Source: Marinobacter bryozoorum (GTDB lineage Bacteria > Pseudomonadota > Gammaproteobacteria > Pseudomonadales > Oleiphilaceae). From it: DNA of 64,000 nucleotides. The DNA lies in assembly GCF_023156245.1 (NCBI RefSeq), contig NZ_JAKZAH010000004.1:119592-183591 (forward strand), in the 5' to 3' direction. The position numbers and the translations under genes were made by a program. The notes beneath the pieces are model-generated. The model searched no databases, had not been told where the DNA came from, and saw only the letters and a list, made by a program, of their open reading frames with translations. Numbering within the stretch: the stretch's first letter is position 1; every line of letters begins with the position of its first letter. This document shows positions 60,046 to 64,000 of the stretch, one piece after another.

Positions 60046-61113
60046 ATGATCGGCTATCGACGCCGCAACCGCAGCGCGGTGAACATCTGGCCGGGCTTTG
60101 TGGATGCCCTGTCAGCCCTGCTGATGCTGGTTATCTTCATGTTGCTGGTCTATGTGGTCAGCCAGCTTTATCTGTCACAGACCCTCTCCGACCGGGATAC
60201 GGAGTTGGCCAGGCTGAACAGCCGCCTGCAGGAGATCTCCGCATTGCTGGGCCTGGAGCAGGGCAAGACCGAGGCCCTGGAGCAAGAGATGCAGCGGGTC
60301 CAGAATCAACTGGGGGCATCACTGGCCCTGAACGATGAACTGGAAGTGGAGCTGGAAGAGGCCCGCGACGAGTCCCTCGGGCGGCTTAATGACATCGAGG
60401 CCCAGTCTTTGCAGATCGCGGATCTGGAGGATTCGGTGACCCTTGCCCGTGAACAGCTGGATGAGGAGCAACTGCTTTCAGCTGCCCAACGGGCTATGTT
60501 GCAGCAGTTGTCCAATCGTATAGGTGAACTACAGGCGCAGTTACGGCAGATTGCCAGTGCACTGGAAATGCAGGAAGCACAAACCGCAGAAAAGGAGGCC
60601 GAACTGCAGGAGGTCAGCCAGCGACTGAATACCTTGCTGGCAGAACGGGTTAACCAGCTACAACGGTACCAGTCGGAGTTCTTCGGTCGCCTGCGGGAGA
60701 TTCTCCAGGACAACGAGAACATCCGGGTGGTGGGTGACCGGTTCCTGCTGCCGTCGGAATTGCTGTTCGGTTCCGGGTCGGCGGATCTGGGGCCATCTGG
60801 CCGGGCTGAGCTGGACAAGCTGGCAAGCGTACTGCTGGATGTCGCTGAGCGCATCCCCGGTGACATCGACTGGATTCTTCGTATTGATGGCCATACGGAC
60901 CGGATCCCGATCAACACGCCGGAGTTCCCTTCCAACTGGGAGCTGTCTACCGCCAGGGCTGTGGCGGTAGTGCGCTACCTGGCGGACAAGGGCGTTCCGG
61001 AGGGCCGCATGGCAGCAGCAGGTTTTGGCGAATTCTTCCCGGTAGCCGAGGGTGGCTCGGCAGAGGCCCTGCGTCAGAACCGGCGCATCGAAATCAAGCT
61101 GACCGCCCGTTAA
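60046..61113 (+). CDS. MotB/OmpA-family peptidoglycan-binding protein (orphan stator B)
   Basis: A 355-residue inner-membrane protein. One segment (about 17-43, WPGFVDALSALLMLVIFMLLVYVV) carries an aspartate in the same position as the MotB ion-binding one. A long coiled coil (about 55-220) is followed by an OmpA-like peptidoglycan-binding domain (about 240-350; GHTDRIPIN and STARAVAVVRYL). The ATG at 60046 has GGGAG upstream. The coiled coil is longer than in flagellar MotB. The stop overlaps the convergent GNAT/C39 gene by 20 bases. Confidence 0.87.
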   Translation: MIGYRRRNRSAVNIWPGFVDALSALLMLVIFMLLVYVVSQLYLSQTLSDRDTELARLNSRLQEISALLGLEQGKTEALEQEMQRVQNQLGASLALNDELEVELEEARDESLGRLNDIEAQSLQIADLEDSVTLAREQLDEEQLLSAAQRAMLQQLSNRIGELQAQLRQIASALEMQEAQTAEKEAELQEVSQRLNTLLAERVNQLQRYQSEFFGRLREILQDNENIRVVGDRFLLPSELLFGSGSADLGPSGRAELDKLASVLLDVAERIPGDIDWILRIDGHTDRIPINTPEFPSNWELSTARAVAVVRYLADKGVPEGRMAAAGFGEFFPVAEGGSAEALRQNRRIEIKLTAR

Positions 61114-62239
61114 GGTTGCTATTACCGGCCCGCTTCGGGCCGACAATCACCGCGGCCTGCAGGGGCTGGTTGCGTCCGTAGCGAGACATACGGTCGAAGA
61201 TGCGACGATCAACGGGAAGATACTGGTTGTCAGCAATGGTCTCACCTTCTTCCACGTCCACTTCGGGATCATGCAGATAGACGAACTGGTCGTCCACGGC
61301 GCAAACGGTTACCCAGTGGGGCACGCGACTGCGGTTCAGTTGCCAGGTGCTGATTAGGATCACCGGCACCTGCCCGGCCCGCAGGGCTTTTTCGATTTCT
61401 TCCAGGGTCAGCGGATCATGGTGCAGTTCGATGCCGGTCTGGCCGATATCGTGCAGGAAACCTTCATGCACCAGTTCCAGTACCCGCTTCTTGTCGTCAT
61501 TGCGAACCGTCTCCCTGAATAACGGGCCCTCCTGGCTGATCCAGGCAGTTGCCTCGAATCCCCGGTGCCAGGCGGCCAGGGCCAGGCCGTGAGGGCCACA
61601 GCCGCCGTGACCGGCGAGCATGAAAATCGTGGTGGCCTCACGCCAGATTCGCAGTTCTTCCAGGGTCGTCAGCGGCTGGCCATGGTCTACTGCCGCCATG
61701 GCCATCAGCAGCGAGGCGGGACCACAGGTAAAGTCCGTGGTCTGGGGGTAGTAGGGCACTTCGGGAAATTCAGCCGAGGGCTCATAGAACAGGATTCGCC
61801 GTTCAAAGCGTAACGCGTCCCCGTGATCCTCGTAATAGTCCCGCAAGGTCCCGAACTGGCGGTATCCCAGACGCTCGTATAGCGCGATGGCGCCGTGGTT
61901 GTCCGTGCGCACTTCCAGCCGCATGAGAATGCGCCCGGCCTCGGCGGCCTGTCGCTCGGATTCGCGCACCAGGGCCTCGCCCAGGCCATGGCCCCGACGT
62001 TCCGGCGCGACGGCTATGGAATAGATCCGTGCAAGCCGGGTATTGGCTTTCATCAGCACCAGGCTGTAGCCGGCCAGTTGACCCCTGTGTTCTGCCAGGA
62101 GCAGCCGGTCCCGGGGCATGTCGATAAAGCGGCGGAAACTGCGCCGGGAAATACGGTCATCCAGGAAGCAGCGGTTCTCCAGGGCGACCAGGGCGTCAAT
62201 GTCCGCCGGGGTGGCATTACGGAATGTGGTTTCGGTCAT
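61094..62239 (-). CDS. Fusion of GNAT acetyltransferase and C39-like cysteine peptidase domain
   Basis: A 381-residue two-domain protein. Residues about 3-150 are a GNAT N-acetyltransferase with acetyl-CoA motif APERRGHGLGEALV and LYERLGYRQFG. Residues about 165-370 are a papain/C39-like peptidase with PQTTDFTCGPASLLMAM (catalytic Cys with the upstream Gln), HWVTVCAVDD (His) and DPE (Asp). The ATG at 62239 is chosen; longer starts add an unrelated stretch. It is divergent from an ATP-grasp ligase with the RimK fold. Such pairings have been predicted to make or process peptides; the product is unknown. Confidence 0.85.
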   Translation of the reverse strand: MTETTFRNATPADIDALVALENRCFLDDRISRRSFRRFIDMPRDRLLLAEHRGQLAGYSLVLMKANTRLARIYSIAVAPERRGHGLGEALVRESERQAAEAGRILMRLEVRTDNHGAIALYERLGYRQFGTLRDYYEDHGDALRFERRILFYEPSAEFPEVPYYPQTTDFTCGPASLLMAMAAVDHGQPLTTLEELRIWREATTIFMLAGHGGCGPHGLALAAWHRGFEATAWISQEGPLFRETVRNDDKKRVLELVHEGFLHDIGQTGIELHHDPLTLEEIEKALRAGQVPVILISTWQLNRSRVPHWVTVCAVDDQFVYLHDPEVDVEEGETIADNQYLPVDRRIFDRMSRYGRNQPLQAAVIVGPKRAGNSNLNGRSA

Positions 62240-62431
62240 GGTGAAAACCGCGCAGGGGAGGGTGAAAACGCCGCTATTATGTGCCACGGCGTGCGTACCG
62301 GATAGCGTCTCCCCATGCGTAAAAGCACGCATCCGGTGAAGATTGCTGAAACCTGTGACTGGTACTACTGTAGCCAACATCGCGTTCACGGGTGAACGCC
62401 GTTGCCTGCACTGGCCGGAGGGCCGTTTCTG

Positions 62432-63928
62432 ATGTCACGTTTGCTGCTTGTGGTGGACCATGCCCGGGACTGGGCGCCTTACTATCCCAGTGAGGACCTG
62501 CTGACCTTCGACCAGTATCTGCAATTCTCAGCCCCCGCCCACAGCCGGGTGCGGGTGATTAACCTCTGCCAGAGCGCCCGCTACCTGAGTCAGGGCTACT
62601 ATTGCTCACTGCTGGCCGAAGCCCGGGGCCACCATGTGGTTCCTTCGGTTATGACCCTGAATGATCTCGGGCGCAAGGGGCTGTTCTCGCTACAGCTCGA
62701 CGAGCTCGATCCGTCAGTGATCCAGTGGCTGGACCAGGCCGCCAGGGAAGGGGAGCCGGACAGTAAGGGCGGGCGCAGCGTGCACATGCGCACTTTCTTC
62801 GGCCAGGCGGAGGTGCCGGAGCTCAAGCCGGTGGCGAGGGCGCTGTTCGAACGCTTCCCCTGTCCGATCCTCGAAGTGGCGTTCCGCCATCGCAAGGGCA
62901 AGGGTTGGCAAATTGATGCCATGAAGCCGGGGGCTCCGGCGGATCTTACAGAAGCCCAGCAGGACGCCTTTGCTGCGGCTCTGGATCGTTTCAGCAGCAT
63001 TGTCTGGCGCAAACCCCGTACCCGTCGTCGCTACCGCTTTGACCTGGCGATGCTGGTGAACCCGGAGGAGGATATGCCACCCAGTGATGAGGTGGCACTG
63101 AGCCGGTTCGAAAAGGCCGGCCGCAAGCTGGGTATCAACGTAGAGCGAATTACCCGCCGGGATTACATGCGCCTGCCGGAATACGACGGGCTCTTTATCC
63201 GCGAGACCACCGCCATTGATCACCATACCTACCGCTTTGCCCGCAAGGCGGAGGCGGAAGGGCTGGTGGTGATCGATGACCCGGTATCCATCCTGCGCTG
63301 CACCAACAAGGTCTTCCTGGCGGACCTGCTGAAGACCAACAAGGTGCCTACGCCCCGTACACTGATCCTGTCGAAGGACCAGAAAGACGGTGCGTCCAGG
63401 GTCATCGAGCAGCTGGGTTTGCCCGTGGTGGTCAAGATCCCGGACGGTGCGTTTTCGAAAGGGGTGCTGAAGGCCCGGGATGAGAAAGAACTGAAGGAAG
63501 CCCTGAAAACCCTGTTCCGCCAGTCCGCGCTGGTACTGGCCCAGGAATACCTGTACACCGACTATGACTGGCGCATCGGCGTACTGGGCGGACGTGCAAT
63601 CTACGCCTGCAAGTACTACATGGTGAAAGGTCACTGGCAGATCTACCAGCACGGGGAGGCCAAGCAGGTGGACAGCGGTGACTTCGATACCCTGCCCACC
63701 TATGAAGTGCCAAGGAACGTAGTCCAGGCGGCCCTGAATGCGACCAGGCTGATTGGCAATGGCCTCTATGGCGTGGACATCAAGCAGTCCGGGAACCGGG
63801 TGGCAGTGATTGAGGTGAATGACAACCCCAGCATTGACTCCGGTGTGGAGGACCGGTTCCTGGGAGGGGAGCTTTATACGCTCGTCATGCAGGAGTTTCT
63901 CTCACGCATGGAAGCCAAGCGCCGCTAG
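62432..63928 (+). CDS. RimK-type ATP-grasp ligase with RLAN N-terminal domain
   Basis: A 498-residue protein. Residues about 1-150 match the RimK-like ATP-grasp N-terminal (RLAN) domain (LLLVVDHARDWAPYYP...LSQGYYCSLLAEA). The C-terminal 210 residues are an ATP-grasp fold with VVVKIPDGAFSKGV, the acidic LAQEYLYTDYDWRIGVL and the magnesium-binding VIEVNDNPSIDSG. Such enzymes ligate amino acids, often glutamate, to a carboxyl or an amine. The ATG at 62432 follows GGAGG by 10 bases. It is divergent from the GNAT-C39 fusion across 192 bases that may hold both promoters. Confidence 0.88.
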   Translation: MSRLLLVVDHARDWAPYYPSEDLLTFDQYLQFSAPAHSRVRVINLCQSARYLSQGYYCSLLAEARGHHVVPSVMTLNDLGRKGLFSLQLDELDPSVIQWLDQAAREGEPDSKGGRSVHMRTFFGQAEVPELKPVARALFERFPCPILEVAFRHRKGKGWQIDAMKPGAPADLTEAQQDAFAAALDRFSSIVWRKPRTRRRYRFDLAMLVNPEEDMPPSDEVALSRFEKAGRKLGINVERITRRDYMRLPEYDGLFIRETTAIDHHTYRFARKAEAEGLVVIDDPVSILRCTNKVFLADLLKTNKVPTPRTLILSKDQKDGASRVIEQLGLPVVVKIPDGAFSKGVLKARDEKELKEALKTLFRQSALVLAQEYLYTDYDWRIGVLGGRAIYACKYYMVKGHWQIYQHGEAKQVDSGDFDTLPTYEVPRNVVQAALNATRLIGNGLYGVDIKQSGNRVAVIEVNDNPSIDSGVEDRFLGGELYTLVMQEFLSRMEAKRR

Positions 63929-64000
63929 TGTCCCGTTTGGTTAATTCGCTGATCTACTGAGCCACTGAGAGCCTTGAGAGCTAGGCGCGGTGGCGAAGGT

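Noticed and set aside
59236..61113. Zorya anti-phage system
   Set aside because: The two stator-like proteins resemble ZorA/ZorB only in basic design; the ZorA-type long tail and the ZorC, ZorD or ZorE effectors are missing, and neighbours are housekeeping genes.
63929..64000. A gene start at the right edge
   Set aside because: The last 72 bases show no convincing start or feature; anything beyond the edge cannot be judged.

Overview
The window looks like chromosomal DNA of a marine gammaproteobacterium close to Marinobacter. This rests on Pseudomonas/Marinobacter-type gene order (nadC-DUF1631-ampD; pepA-holC-valS; lptFG; alaS-lysC-csrA-tRNA-Ser-tRNA-Arg; gyrA-serC-pheA-hisC-tyrA/aroA-cmk-rpsA-ihfB-lapAB-pyrF), moderately high GC, a sodium-pumping oxaloacetate decarboxylase, and protein lengths matching those families. 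No species marker was searched, so the genus is an inference.

Layout. 1-8.3 kb: tail of a DUF2066 gene, a CDP-alcohol phosphatidyltransferase, hda, a YqcC-like gene, a membrane PAS-GGDEF-EAL protein with a degenerate EAL site, nadC, a DUF1631 gene and ampD. 8.3-17.8 kb: PduO-type cobalamin adenosyltransferase, panE, valS-holC-pepA (reverse strand), the LPS exporter genes lptF-lptG, and an RDD membrane protein. 17.9-22.4 kb: alaS, lysC and the global RNA-binding regulator csrA. 22.5-23.3 kb: tRNA-Ser, two intact tRNA-Arg genes, a broken tRNA-Arg remnant and a 74-bp duplication of a tRNA 3' end plus terminator that encloses a hairpin-rich insert. 23.5-30.8 kb: a lipoprotein alpha/beta hydrolase, a DUF2058 gene, dbpA and oadGAB. 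30.8-31.3 kb: a gene-free stretch with a divergent pair of structured repeats and an 8-unit heptanucleotide repeat. 31.3-36.6 kb: the SOS mutagenesis cassette imuA-imuB-dnaE2 behind a near-perfect LexA box. 36.7-41.3 kb: phhB, a tandem Usp protein, a hotdog thioesterase, ggt and purU. 41.4-55.1 kb: a long forward run from gyrA to pyrF covering DNA topology, serine/aromatic/histidine synthesis, nucleotide metabolism, ribosomal protein S1, IHF and LPS control. 55.1-55.6 kb: a second divergent pair of the same kind of structured repeat, then tRNA-Asn. 55.8-64 kb: an aspartate-family aminotransferase, uvrB, an orphan MotA/MotB-like ion-channel pair, a GNAT-C39 peptidase fusion, and divergent to it an ATP-grasp ligase of the RimK type.

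The most unusual content is non-coding. Four roughly 85-120 nt elements occur as two divergent pairs (30.85-31.21 kb and 55.15-55.45 kb). Each has a long outer stem whose sequence differs between copies yet pairs perfectly, and two inner hairpins with covarying stems and hexaloops that read ANGGAY on one strand. That loop matches the CsrA/RsmA recognition pattern and resembles the computationally described TwoAYGGAY RNA motif; csrA itself is in this window with a GGA-rich leader. Other items of interest are the tRNA-Arg duplication element, the orphan stator pair, and the GNAT-C39/ATP-grasp pair, which may make or process a peptide.
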